Shown here: piece by piece, positions 18,372 through 26,940 of the stretch | Layout: each line of letters opens with the position of its first letter | Numbering within the stretch: position 1 is the stretch's first letter | NCBI RefSeq assembly: GCF_037911585.1 | Contig: NZ_JBAJNS010000001.1 | Location: forward strand, 1 to 64,000 | From: Streptomyces sp. GSL17-111 | GTDB taxonomy: Bacteria; Actinomycetota; Actinomycetes; Streptomycetales; Streptomycetaceae | DNA: 64,000 bases | Direction of reading: 5' to 3' | Notes under the pieces: model-generated | Database searches by the model: none | The model's input: the letters and a program-made list of their open reading frames with translations, nothing else | What the model was told of the DNA's origin: nothing | Position numbers and translations under genes: made by a program

Positions 18372-18686
18372 TCAGCCCGATTCCGTACCCGTCAGCGACT
18401 TTGGACCGTCACGGTCGCCACGCCCGAACTCCTCAGCGAGGTTGTTCCACATGAAGCCGTCCCCCCAGCCGAGCTTCGCGCCGGCCCAGCCGAGCAGCGC
18501 CCCAAGGACCTTCTCCTGGGACATCGTCTGCGTCTGGTAATGGAACTCGGCCACACCGTCCCGGTACTCAAGCTGGTAGGTGTTGTTCTCGCACAGCAGG
18601 ACCTGGATGTACCAACTGCCGGGCCGCTCCTCATCCACACGCTCCAGGATCATGTAAGCGTTCCCCCGCTGCAGGTTGGCCAGCAT
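18372..18686 (-). CDS. Hypothetical protein, possible immunity type
   Basis: The ATG at 18686 has a GGGGG site four bases upstream and gives 104 residues; the frame is open to 18908. The protein has alternating hydrophobic strands (YIQVLLCENNTYQLEYRDG) and a tryptophan-rich helix (LGALLGWAGAKLGWGDGFMW). The composition resembles small Streptomyces immunity-like proteins, but no family can be named. It lies just left of the IS630 element. Confidence 0.5.
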   Translation of the reverse strand: MLANLQRGNAYMILERVDEERPGSWYIQVLLCENNTYQLEYRDGVAEFHYQTQTMSQEKVLGALLGWAGAKLGWGDGFMWNNLAEEFGRGDRDGPKSLTGTESG

Positions 18687-18951
18687 CGCCCCCGTAGCGG
18701 GCGTGGACGGGCGTTTCAGCACATGGCCGCGTTCGTTGGTCGCAATCAGCATGGCCAGATCATCCAGCAAGGGTCTGACACCGCTCGATGAAGCGCTGAC
18801 GAGCGCGGTCAAGGTTCGATGGCACAAACCGGTCAACTTCAGTGGCACAGGATCATGACCTGGAGCACGCCCCAACAGCCTGCCGGTCGGTGGGCACACA
18901 TCAGCCAAGCCATTGCCTCTTCAACGCTGGCAAATGTCAATCAGAAAGCTA

Positions 18952-20080
18952 GTGTCCTGAGTCGTTTGTTCGGTTGCGGTTGTAGGGTGGGGCGATGCCT
19001 GGTCCGAAGCCGTTGCTGCTGGAGCTGTCTGATCACGAACGCCGTGTCCTGCGGGGCTGGTTGCGCAAACGGACGGCCTCGCAGGCTCTGGTGCTGCGGT
19101 CGAGGATCGTCCTGGCGTGTGCCGAGGGTCGACCGAACGCGCAGGTCGCGGATGACCTGGGGATCTCGCGGGAGACGGTGCGGAAGTGGCGCTCGAGGTT
19201 CGTCGCGGACCGGTTGGAGGGTCTGGTGGACCTTCCGCGTTCGGGGGCGCCCCGAAAAATCTCCGACGAGCAGGTCGAGGCCATGGTCGCCAGGACCCTT
19301 GGCCAGGCGCCGCCGTCGGGTGATTCGCACTGGTCGACGCGGTCGATGGCCCAGGTCGAGGGCATGTCGCAGTCGGCCGTCTCGCGGATCTGGCGGGCGT
19401 TCGGCCTCAAGCCGCACATCGTTGAGACGTGGAAGCTCTCGACCGACCCGCAGTTCGTCACCAAGGTCCGCGACGTGGTCGGCATCTACCTCTCGCCCCC
19501 GGAGAACGCCCTGGTCCTGGCGGTGGACGAGAAGTCGCAGATCCAGGCTCTGGACCGCACCCAGCCCGTGCTGCCCCTGGCGCCGACGGTCCCGGCGAGG
19601 ATGACGCACGACTACGTCCGGCACGGCACCACCAGCCTGTTCGCCGCCCTGGACATCGTCTCCGGCTCGGTCATAGCCCAGCACTACCGACGCCACCGCG
19701 CCCAGGAGTTCCTCCGCTTCCTGAAGACCATCGACGCCGCCGTGCCCAAGCACCTCGAACTCCACCTGGTCCTGGACAACTACGCCACCCACAAGACCGA
19801 AGCGGTCAAGAAGTGGCTGCTGCGACACCCCCGCTTCCACCTGCACTTCACCCCCACCTCCGCCTCCTGGCTCAACCTCGTCGAGCGCTGGTTCGCCGAG
19901 CTGACCTCCCGCAAACTCCGCCGCTCGACCCACCGCAGCGTGATCGAACTCGAGCGGGACATCCGCGGCTGGATCAACGAGTGGAACAAGAACCCCAAGC
20001 CGTTCATCTGGACCAAGACCGCAGACGAGATCCTCGAAACCCTCGCCGCATACTGCACACGAACTAACGACTCAGGACAC
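18952..20080 (+). mobile_element. IS630-family insertion sequence
   Basis: The ends are GTGTCCTGAGTCGTT and its exact complement, with similarity continuing for about 21 of 22 bases. A TA target duplication flanks the element (18950-18951 and 20081-20082), as expected for IS630. It carries one full-length transposase gene and looks intact. The right end lies 23 bases before the tap-like start codon, so the insertion has probably displaced that gene's upstream promoter. Confidence 0.9.
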
Positions 20081-20083
20081 TAG
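18995..20083 (+). CDS. IS630-family transposase
   Basis: The 362-residue transposase has an N-terminal helix-turn-helix (NAQVADDLGISRETVRKW) and a second DNA-binding part, then a DDE catalytic domain with LAVDEKSQ, LVLDNYATHK and the glutamate region NLVERWFAE. The stop codon TAG is completed by the TA target duplication at 20081-20083, so translation ends exactly at the element border. No frameshift is present. Confidence 0.92.
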   Translation: MPGPKPLLLELSDHERRVLRGWLRKRTASQALVLRSRIVLACAEGRPNAQVADDLGISRETVRKWRSRFVADRLEGLVDLPRSGAPRKISDEQVEAMVARTLGQAPPSGDSHWSTRSMAQVEGMSQSAVSRIWRAFGLKPHIVETWKLSTDPQFVTKVRDVVGIYLSPPENALVLAVDEKSQIQALDRTQPVLPLAPTVPARMTHDYVRHGTTSLFAALDIVSGSVIAQHYRRHRAQEFLRFLKTIDAAVPKHLELHLVLDNYATHKTEAVKKWLLRHPRFHLHFTPTSASWLNLVERWFAELTSRKLRRSTHRSVIELERDIRGWINEWNKNPKPFIWTKTADEILETLAAYCTRTNDSGH

Positions 20084-20103
20084 ATTTCGTCTATCATCAT
20101 GCC

Positions 20104-21501
20104 ATGACCAGTGAGCTTGAGGGAGACGGCGTCGCGGCCCTTCTGGCGGAGGCGAAGCTGGCGGCAGCGTTCGACGACCCGGCGGAGCGGGTGCGGTTGC
20201 GGAAGGCGGCGGGGCTGTCGCTTGAGCAGGTGGCGAAGGCCGTGGGGGTGGGGCGGCAGACGGTGGCGAACTGGGAGGCGGGCGGGATGCCGTCCTCGCC
20301 GTCGCGGGGGAAGTACCTGCGGCTCCTGGAGGGGCTCGCGCAGATCCACCCCGCCCCGGCCCCGACACAGGAGCCGCACACAGCCGTGCAGCCGCAGCCC
20401 GCCAGCGCCCCACAGGCGCCAGCCCCACAGGCGCCGGCTACGGAGAGCCCGGCGGCGCGTCAGGCGCGGGCCGGGCACGCCCGGCACCAGAACCGGCGCC
20501 GCACCAGCTCCACCGAGCAGGTCCACGCGGAGCTGCGGGAGAAGATCGCGGCAGCCGTGGACCAAGAGCTGACGCGGGCCGGTGGTGATGCGGACGCGGC
20601 GGCCGGTGCGCTGGTGAAGCGGGCCATCCCGGATGTGATGGGGTTGTTTGCGCGGACGCGGGCGCAGGCGCGGTATGAGCACACCGCCTATCCGGCGCTG
20701 CCGGACATCTTGCGTAAGCCGTCGAAGTCGGATCCGGATCTGATCTGGGAGGCGCGGCCGTCGTGGCGGCATCCGGGGTTTCGGCGTCATCCGGATGGTG
20801 AGGTGGCGGTGACGGCGCTGGATGTGAACGCGGCGTATTTGTCGGCGTTGAAGACGTGGCTGCCGATCGGGAAGCTCACCCACAGTGTGGGTGGGGAGCA
20901 TGACCGTAAGCGGGCCGGGGTGCATCTGATCACGCCGCCCGTCTGGGAGCATGCGGATCTGCCGTCGCCGTTGGGAGATCGGGAGGAGGCGGGGCCGGTG
21001 TGGGTGACCGAGCCGACCCTGCGGCTCCTGCTGCGCCTTGCCGGTCCGAAGCACCGGCTGGTGGAGGCGCCGGTCATCCACGAGTCCTGGACCTCGAACG
21101 CGACCGAGACCTTCCTCGACAGCCTGCGCCAGGTCCTCGCCGCCGCCCGCGCCGACGCCCTCGCCACCGGGGACGACGTGACGAACACGTATGTGAAGGC
21201 GATGTACTCCAAGTTCGTCTCCACCCTGGGCGAGTCCTCCCACAACCGCGAGATCGCCCGCCCCGACTGGATGCACCTCATCCGCTCCCAAGCCTTCGCC
21301 AACCTGTGGTCCCGCGCGCACAAGGCCCACCAGGCCGGGCTGACCGTCTTGTCCGCGCTGGGCACCGACGAACTCCACCTCGCCGGAGACTGGCGGCAGA
21401 CCTGGGCCGAGGGGCGGGGGCTGGCGGAGATGAAGGTGAAGACCGACCGCGACGGGCAGCCCGTCACCTACACCGTCACCGCTGTCGGCGGGGGGCGTTG
21501 A
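20104..21501 (+). CDS. Tap-like telomere-associated protein
   Basis: The 465-residue protein begins with an XRE-type helix-turn-helix (residues 38-58, LSLEQVAKAVGVGRQTVANW), then a Pro/Ala-rich linker. The C-terminal part contains DVNAAYLSALKTWLPIG (Asp240), LPSPLGDREEAGPVW, and YVKAMYSKFVSTLGE, in the order seen in Streptomyces Tap proteins. Tap binds the telomeric 3' overhang and recruits the terminal protein for end patching. It is much shorter than archetypal Tap, so it is a divergent relative. The stop overlaps the next start by one base. No Shine-Dalgarno is evident; TATCAT at 20092-20097 could serve as the -10 of a leaderless transcript. The IS630 element sits immediately upstream. Confidence 0.65.
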   Translation: MTSELEGDGVAALLAEAKLAAAFDDPAERVRLRKAAGLSLEQVAKAVGVGRQTVANWEAGGMPSSPSRGKYLRLLEGLAQIHPAPAPTQEPHTAVQPQPASAPQAPAPQAPATESPAARQARAGHARHQNRRRTSSTEQVHAELREKIAAAVDQELTRAGGDADAAAGALVKRAIPDVMGLFARTRAQARYEHTAYPALPDILRKPSKSDPDLIWEARPSWRHPGFRRHPDGEVAVTALDVNAAYLSALKTWLPIGKLTHSVGGEHDRKRAGVHLITPPVWEHADLPSPLGDREEAGPVWVTEPTLRLLLRLAGPKHRLVEAPVIHESWTSNATETFLDSLRQVLAAARADALATGDDVTNTYVKAMYSKFVSTLGESSHNREIARPDWMHLIRSQAFANLWSRAHKAHQAGLTVLSALGTDELHLAGDWRQTWAEGRGLAEMKVKTDRDGQPVTYTVTAVGGGR

Positions 21502-22076
21502 TGGCCGGGCGGTGGATGAACCTCGGCCACTACAACGCCCACGGCATCCCCGGCGCCGACGCCCTCGGGGCCGGGATCGAGCGGATGGTCACCGGCATCA
21601 CCTCCCCCGCCGACACCGAACGCGGCATCGCCGCCCGCCTGCGCTACCTCACCGCATCCCCCGCCGGCTACGCCGCCATAGAGCGCGCCGGGATCAGCGT
21701 CACGCCCCGGACGCTGTTCGCGTGGCTGGCCGAGGAACGCCTGCCCAACCGCGCCAACCAGCAGAGACTGGACGCCGCCTACTGGGACCTGCGGCGCCAC
21801 AACGTCGCCGCCGACCTCAAACGCCGCCTCACCTCACGCGGCGGAACCCGCATCGAGATCGACCCCGTCGACCAGACCCGTGTCGAGCCCCGCCACCGCC
21901 GCGACCTGTCGGTCCGGCGGCTGACCGTGCGGCCCCGCCACTGGGACGTAGCAGTCGACGCCTGGCTCAACGACGACGCCGAGACGCTGGACGCGGTGTG
22001 GGACGAGGTCATCCAGGATCTTGGCAGTGAGTACGACTCGTATGCCTTCGTCTCCTCCATCGGCTGGAACGCCTGA
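21501..22076 (+). CDS. Tpg-like terminal protein
   Basis: The 191-residue protein has the size and plan of Streptomyces terminal proteins: an N-terminal region, a helix-turn-helix (SVTPRTLFAWLAEERLP), a basic middle and an acidic C-terminal part, DAWLNDDAETLDAVWDEV. Terminal proteins attach covalently to the 5' ends and prime end patching. The similarity to Tpg is in layout and spacing, not strong identity, so a DNA-binding protein of another type remains possible. Its tight coupling to a Tap-like gene, exactly as tap-tpg operons are arranged, is the best support. Confidence 0.6.
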   Translation: MAGRWMNLGHYNAHGIPGADALGAGIERMVTGITSPADTERGIAARLRYLTASPAGYAAIERAGISVTPRTLFAWLAEERLPNRANQQRLDAAYWDLRRHNVAADLKRRLTSRGGTRIEIDPVDQTRVEPRHRRDLSVRRLTVRPRHWDVAVDAWLNDDAETLDAVWDEVIQDLGSEYDSYAFVSSIGWNA

Positions 22077-22241
22077 ACCTACTGGCCTCCCCGGGGCCCA
22101 TCCAGAAATGAGCCGAAGCACGATAGTTGTCACCAAGGCAGGGGCGTCGTCACCGTAGCTGCTGTAAGGCGGACGCTATGCCCCCTACGCTCCAGCTCGA
22201 CACAACTCCCCCTTCGACGAACTGGCCGCAGCGTGGAGTGG

Positions 22242-23312
22242 TCAGAAGCGCGCTATGCGGGCGTCCAGGCAGTCCTGACACAGCCCAAGGTCCTCGTACA
22301 GTCCGGGGGAGTAGTGCTGCTCACAGCTCTCGCACGTCTTCAGAGTGTCGAAGCCGACGCCGCAGGCGAAGCACACCGAGTGCCGGTGGCCCGGGGCTGA
22401 GGCTACGGTGGCAAGGTCGACCAGGACCGCGGTCTCGCAACACTCGGGGCACTGAACGACTTCGACACCCCATTCGGCCTGCGCTAGGCCGCTGTCTACG
22501 GCCGCGAGCTCGGCGTCAGGCCAGGCGTGGTGACAGAACCGGCACGACAGCGGCCCGCTGCCGGAGCCGAGGACCACGGCCCACTGGGCGCACAGCACGC
22601 ACTGCGCGGTGACCTGGCGGACCTTCTCCAGCTCGGAACGGAGTTGGTCGTGGCGCCGCTTGAGAAAGGACTGGATGGTGCTGAGCCGCGCGCGGACGTA
22701 TGCCAACTCTTGTTCGACCTTGTCGAGGGGGTACCCGGGCTGCACAGGCAGTTCCGCGTGGATGAAGTCCATGAGGAAGTCGAGGGCTTCGGCCGCGCGG
22801 GCTTCCACGGCGGGGGCCGGGGCGGTCAGGCCGTAGTGCTGCAGGGAGTTACGGGACTTGGCCAGCGCCACCAGAGCATCGGCGCCCTTGTCTTTGATGT
22901 CCACGCCGGCGACGTTGCGCAGCCGGTCGACGGCAGCCTTGGTAGTGCAGCTATCAAAGTCGCCAGCCTCAAACTTCTTCCGGGTGGCGGTGCCGGGATC
23001 CTTGAAGACCAGGCTCCAGTGCTCCTGCACCAGACGAGACTTGAGCAGGACTTCGGCAGCGGCCTGGAGATGCAGCACGGCGTACTTCAGGTCCCGCGGG
23101 TCCGGCGGGTCGACGGAGGTGAGATGGTCGACCACACTGCGCAGGTAGTCGAGGCCGTTCTCCACCGGGGGAAAGTCGACGTACACCGGCTCCGCGCGGC
23201 GCGGTGCGCTCGCCCGGGTGCCGTTCTTCGGGGTCTTCGCGGCAGGGGCGGCCGCCAGGTCGGAGGCGGCCTGGGGCGGGGGCACGTCACTGGGCCGGTG
23301 GTCATAGCTCAT
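22242..23312 (-). CDS. HEPN-like protein with C-terminal zinc ribbons
   Basis: The 356-residue protein has a helical N-terminal half containing RNSLQH at residue 154, an Rx4H HEPN-type motif, set between helices LVALAKS and EALDFLMDFI. The C-terminal 150 residues hold many CxxC pairs: CVLC, CRFC, CPEC, CFAC, CESC and CQDC, enough for about three zinc ribbons. Function unknown; a nucleic-acid sensor or RNase role is inferred. ATG 23312 is chosen as the start. The IS1182 element lies just upstream, so its promoter may be altered. Confidence 0.6.
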   Translation of the reverse strand: MSYDHRPSDVPPPQAASDLAAAPAAKTPKNGTRASAPRRAEPVYVDFPPVENGLDYLRSVVDHLTSVDPPDPRDLKYAVLHLQAAAEVLLKSRLVQEHWSLVFKDPGTATRKKFEAGDFDSCTTKAAVDRLRNVAGVDIKDKGADALVALAKSRNSLQHYGLTAPAPAVEARAAEALDFLMDFIHAELPVQPGYPLDKVEQELAYVRARLSTIQSFLKRRHDQLRSELEKVRQVTAQCVLCAQWAVVLGSGSGPLSCRFCHHAWPDAELAAVDSGLAQAEWGVEVVQCPECCETAVLVDLATVASAPGHRHSVCFACGVGFDTLKTCESCEQHYSPGLYEDLGLCQDCLDARIARF

Positions 23313-23349
23313 TGGGCACATTCTGCAAGGCTTCACTGACACGTGACCG

Positions 23350-25156
23350 CGTCAGTGAGCGACTCTGTCGGGGATCTTGGAGTTCTCGGGACGAGGGTTG
23401 GTTGCGCTTGGAACACTTCAGACGGTCCTGCGCAGTTCCGTCCTCCTGAGGTGATCAGTGTCCGTTCGTCCCCGGTCCGGTGCGGTAGTTCCCGAGCTCA
23501 CAGCCCAGATGGCGCGGGCCAGCAACCCCAGTGGCACCACGGCGATGTGGGTACGTGATCACCTCGACGGACTCTGGAACGACAGGGACTTCGCCTCCTG
23601 GTACCCGCGCGACGGCCGCCCCGGACTCTCCCCGGCCCAGCTCGCCACGGTCTGTGTCCTGCAGTTCCTGCTCAACCTCTCCGACCGGCAGGCGGCCGAG
23701 GCGGTCCGGTGTCGTATCGACTTCACGTACGCCCTGGCCCTGGAGCTGGATGACCCCGGGTTCCACCACAGTGTGCTGACGGACTTCCGTGATCGTCTGT
23801 GCGAGGACGACCGCGCGGACCAGCTCCTTTCCCTGTCGTTGGAGCGGATGCGGGAGGCCGGCATGGTCACTGAGCGCGGGAGGCAGCGCACCGACTCCAC
23901 CCAGGTCCTGGCCGCCGCGCGGGACCTGTCCCGTCTGGAGCTGGTCCTCGAAGCAGTACGCGCGGCCCTGGAAGAAGCCACCCAACGGGCACCTGACATC
24001 CTCGACGGTCTGGTGGATGCGGAGTGGGCCACCCGCTACGGGCGTCCGGTCCGGCTCCCCAGCCAGCCCAGTCACCCTGCCACCCGGCTCAAGCAGGCGG
24101 GAGCCGACGCCCGGAGGCTCCTCGAGCGCCTACCGCCGCACCGGCGCGGTCCTCGCGCGGAAACGCTGCGACAGATCGTCGTGCAGAACTTCCTCCTCGA
24201 CGCCCGTGGCGGGATACGCCCGCGCACCGAGAAGGACGGACAGCCCAAAGGCGCCATGCGGATCGTCACGCCCTACGACCGCGAGACCCGCCGGGCCATC
24301 CGGGGCAACACCCGCTGGAGCGGCTACCTGGTCCACGTCACCGAGACCTGCGGGACCGACGATGCACAGGCCAACCTGATCACGGACATCGCCACCACCA
24401 GGCCGACCCGGGACACCGAGGCCCTCCCCGGCATCCACACCCGACTGAGTGACCGCCGGCTACTGCCCCGGCAACACCTGCTCGACGGCGGCTACCTCTC
24501 CGTCTCGCTGCTGCACCGCTCCCTACACGACCACCAGGTCGAACTCGTCGGCCCGGTCAAGGCCAGCGGGGCCTGGCAGAACAAGGGACAGGCCGGCTTC
24601 AACCGCGACGACTTCACCATCGACTTCGACCAGCGCAAGGTCACCTGCCCCAACGGCGAGACCAGCCACATCTGGCTCGAGCCACCAGCCATGGCGCCCT
24701 ACACCGTGGCCCGGTTCCACCCACACCAGTGCGACTCGTGCCCCGACCGGCCCGCCTGCACCCGTGGCACCGCCGCCCGCACCGTGAACTTCCTCCCCCG
24801 CCACCTGCACGAACTGCAAGCCCAGAACCGCGCGGACCAGCAAGACTCCCAGTGGAGAAGGCTCTACGCCACCCGGTCCGGAGTCGAAGGCACCATCTGC
24901 GAGTTCATCAACGGACACCGGGCCCGCCGCAGCCGCTACCACGGCCACCGCAAGACACACGTGCAGCACGTCCTGACCGGCATCGCCATCAACATTGAAC
25001 GCCTCGCCTCACGCACTACCCGACACCCCCACCGCCCCCGAGGCCCCACGAGCTTTCAGCAGTACCTCGACGCACGCGGCCTGACCTGGGAGTGCTGGTG
25101 GCGACAAGGCAAATGAGCCGCCCGCACAAGATCCCCGACAGAGTCGCTCACTGACG
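23350..25156 (+). mobile_element. IS1182-family insertion sequence
   Basis: Perfect 30-base inverted repeats bound the element (23350-23379 and 25127-25156), with one intact transposase gene between them. The last five bases of the right repeat, TGACG, are shared with the first five of the next element's left repeat, so the two elements abut without a spacer. I see no clear direct repeat flanking this element alone. Confidence 0.9.
23458..25116 (+). CDS. IS1182-family transposase
   Basis: The 552-residue protein is a typical IS1182/IS4-like DDE transposase: an N-terminal WVRDHLDGLW region, FTYALALELDDPGFHHSVLTDFR, a catalytic TDSTQVLAAARD, and a C-terminal YATRSGVEGTICEFINGHRARRSRY. The C-terminal cysteines CDSCPDRPAC form the family zinc knuckle. 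GTG 23458 is preceded by TGAGG. It is uninterrupted and may be active. Confidence 0.92.
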   Translation: MSVRPRSGAVVPELTAQMARASNPSGTTAMWVRDHLDGLWNDRDFASWYPRDGRPGLSPAQLATVCVLQFLLNLSDRQAAEAVRCRIDFTYALALELDDPGFHHSVLTDFRDRLCEDDRADQLLSLSLERMREAGMVTERGRQRTDSTQVLAAARDLSRLELVLEAVRAALEEATQRAPDILDGLVDAEWATRYGRPVRLPSQPSHPATRLKQAGADARRLLERLPPHRRGPRAETLRQIVVQNFLLDARGGIRPRTEKDGQPKGAMRIVTPYDRETRRAIRGNTRWSGYLVHVTETCGTDDAQANLITDIATTRPTRDTEALPGIHTRLSDRRLLPRQHLLDGGYLSVSLLHRSLHDHQVELVGPVKASGAWQNKGQAGFNRDDFTIDFDQRKVTCPNGETSHIWLEPPAMAPYTVARFHPHQCDSCPDRPACTRGTAARTVNFLPRHLHELQAQNRADQQDSQWRRLYATRSGVEGTICEFINGHRARRSRYHGHRKTHVQHVLTGIAINIERLASRTTRHPHRPRGPTSFQQYLDARGLTWECWWRQGK

Positions 25157-26136
25157 TTTTCTCAGCGAAATGATCTCCGCGAAGGGGTATGAATCCCCCG
25201 TGCGTGAGCAGGCCGGTCGGGCTGGGCCCGGCCGCAGGCAGACGTAAAGCCCCTGGTAGGACAGGTCTCACCACAAGATCATGTCCGCAACACCAGAGGC
25301 TTCACGTTGGTCACCTATGTTGCCACGCTCGACGTCCCACGCCATGTCGTGGCGTACCTGTCCCGTCTGCTGGCCGCGCGCCGACGGCGACTTGGCACTC
25401 CGCGTGGCAGCCGCGCGCTCGGCCCGTTCCGCCAGGCCGTGCTGGTGCTGCGCTGGTTCCGCGAGCGCGGCTGCGTGCACTGCCTGGCCCGCGACGCCGG
25501 GGTCTCCCAGGCCACCGGCTACCGCTACCTGCACGAGGGCATCGACGTCCTCGCCGACCAGGCCCCGGACCTCCACGAGGTCCTGGAACACAGTCAGCAC
25601 GACGGCATGACCCATGTGATCCTCGACGGCACGCTCATCGAAACGGACCGCCTCACCGGCGTCCGGGACAACGGCAACGACCTCTGGTTCAGCCAGAAGA
25701 ACAAGGCGTTCGGCGGGAACGTCCAGTTCCTCGCAGCACCCGACGGCACCCCGCTGTGGGTCTCCGACGCCGAGCCAGGGTCCACCCCCGACATCACCGC
25801 CGCCCGCATCCACGCTCTGCCCGCGCTGTACAAGGCGGCAGCCGACGGCCTGCCCACGCTCGCCGACAAGGGCTACCTCGGCTCCGGAATCAGCGTCCTC
25901 GTCCCGGTCCGGCGCCCGAAGGGCCGGTCCGAACAGGCCCTGGACGCCGACACGCGCACCACGAACAGCCTGATCACAGGCGTCCGAGCCCCCGGCGAAC
26001 GCGCCGCAGCCGAACTCAAGCAACGCTGGCGCACCCTGCAACACGTCACCATCAGCCCCAGCCGAATCGGCGACATCGCCCGCGCCGCCCTCGTCCTCAA
26101 CAAGATCTGGAAATGATCAACGCTGAGAAAACGTCA
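25152..26136 (+). mobile_element. IS5-family insertion sequence
   Basis: The 16-base inverted repeats TGACGTTTTCTCAGCG (25152-25167) and its complement (26121-26136) bound one transposase gene. The right end is followed by CTCGG. The left repeat overlaps the end of the IS1182 element by five bases, which suggests that one element inserted at or into the tip of the other. Confidence 0.85.
25307..26116 (+). CDS. IS5-family DDE transposase
   Basis: The 269-residue protein has an N-terminal helix-turn-helix region (DAGVSQATGYRYLHEG) and the DDE superfamily endonuclease core: ILDGTLIETDR, PLWVSDAEPGSTPDI, TLADKGYLG and the ERAAAELKQRW segment. The start is TTG at 25307 with AGAGG upstream, an uncommon but plausible choice. 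No frameshift is seen. Confidence 0.9.
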   Translation: MVTYVATLDVPRHVVAYLSRLLAARRRRLGTPRGSRALGPFRQAVLVLRWFRERGCVHCLARDAGVSQATGYRYLHEGIDVLADQAPDLHEVLEHSQHDGMTHVILDGTLIETDRLTGVRDNGNDLWFSQKNKAFGGNVQFLAAPDGTPLWVSDAEPGSTPDITAARIHALPALYKAAADGLPTLADKGYLGSGISVLVPVRRPKGRSEQALDADTRTTNSLITGVRAPGERAAAELKQRWRTLQHVTISPSRIGDIARAALVLNKIWK

Positions 26137-26173
26137 CTCGGATCCGCAGGTGACAACTCCTGTGCTTCGACTC

Positions 26174-26211
26174 AAGATCGGGGCCTCCCAAATATGGGAG
26201 GTCTCGATCTT
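26174..26211. terminator. Long hairpin, likely bidirectional terminator
   Basis: AAGATCG pairs with CGATCTT and CCTCCCA with TGGGAGG around an AATA loop; the three middle positions can also pair through G-C and G-U in RNA, giving a stem of about 17 pairs. It lies between the IS5-family element (plus strand) and the minus-strand toxin remnant, where both transcripts would converge. Confidence 0.6.
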
Positions 26212-26223
26212 TGGATAGTCCGG

Positions 26224-26468
26224 TCAGTGGACGATGCGCACGACGGTGACGACCAGGACGCCGCTGCTGACGAGATAGACGGTCACGGTGCCTGCGATGG
26301 CGACCTGACGGCGGTCGCGGTCCCCGCCCGAGGCGGCGGTGGAGCCGTGGCCGTAGGGGGCAGCCGCCAGCGCCTCGATGGCCCGCTGGTAGGCGGCGCG
26401 CTGGGCGGCGGGCATCGCCTGGAGGGAGGCGTGGCGTCGTCGCCGTACTGGACGCGGTAGCGGCTCAC
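26224..26468 (-). pseudogene. RelE/ParE-like toxin remnant with frameshift
   Basis: A GTG start at 26468 overlaps the antitoxin stop (GTGA) and opens VSRYRVQYGDDA, a typical RelE-like first strand. The frame then shifts near 26425, and the rest, MPAAQRAAYQRAIEAL to YGHGSTAASGGDRDRR and TVTVYLVSSGVLVVTVVRIV, follows in the next frame. Read together they give a RelE/ParE-fold toxin of about 80 residues. An ATG at 26415 could start a shortened product. The break suggests an inactive toxin or a single-base error in the C-rich CCTCCCTCC stretch. Confidence 0.6.
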
Positions 26469-26731
26469 GCCAACTGCGTGCCGGGGTGCACGCCGCCGGT
26501 CTCGCCCCGGGCGATGCGGTCCATCAACTCCGTGTCGGCGTCGTGCGCCTCGGCCGGGAGCGCCCACCCGATGACCAGGGCCGGGAGCTGGAGAACGGGC
26601 GTCGTCTCGACCTCCCGGTCGAACTGGGCGCGCTCGTCGTCACCGAGCTGGGCGCGCACGGCCGCGATGGTCGCGGGCACGCGGACCTCACGGCCGTCGA
26701 CGTGGGTCGTCATGGTGGGGGTGTCCGGCAT
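26465..26731 (-). CDS. Probable antitoxin of the toxin-antitoxin pair
   Basis: The 88-residue protein starts at ATG 26731 with GGAGG seven bases upstream and ends in a four-base overlap with the toxin remnant. The body, PATIAAVRAQLGDDERAQFDREV, resembles Streptomyces antitoxin-like proteins encoded before RelE-type genes. Exact family unclear. Confidence 0.6.
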   Translation of the reverse strand: MPDTPTMTTHVDGREVRVPATIAAVRAQLGDDERAQFDREVETTPVLQLPALVIGWALPAEAHDADTELMDRIARGETGGVHPGTQLA

Positions 26732-26940
26732 GGTGGGCCTCCCGTGTGGGTGGTCGTGCCTCCACGGTAGCGGGGGCGCGCCGGGGGCCGCTCCCGAACG
26801 GGTCAACACTGGGGCGCCGGCCCCGCCGCCACCGTAGCTGGAGAGCGTCACCCGATGTCGCTTCGCGGAACTCGTGCCTTGCCGCCCCTGGCCGCCGTTG
26901 GTCACCACGGACATCACGGGCCAAAGGGGCGAGGTGAGCG

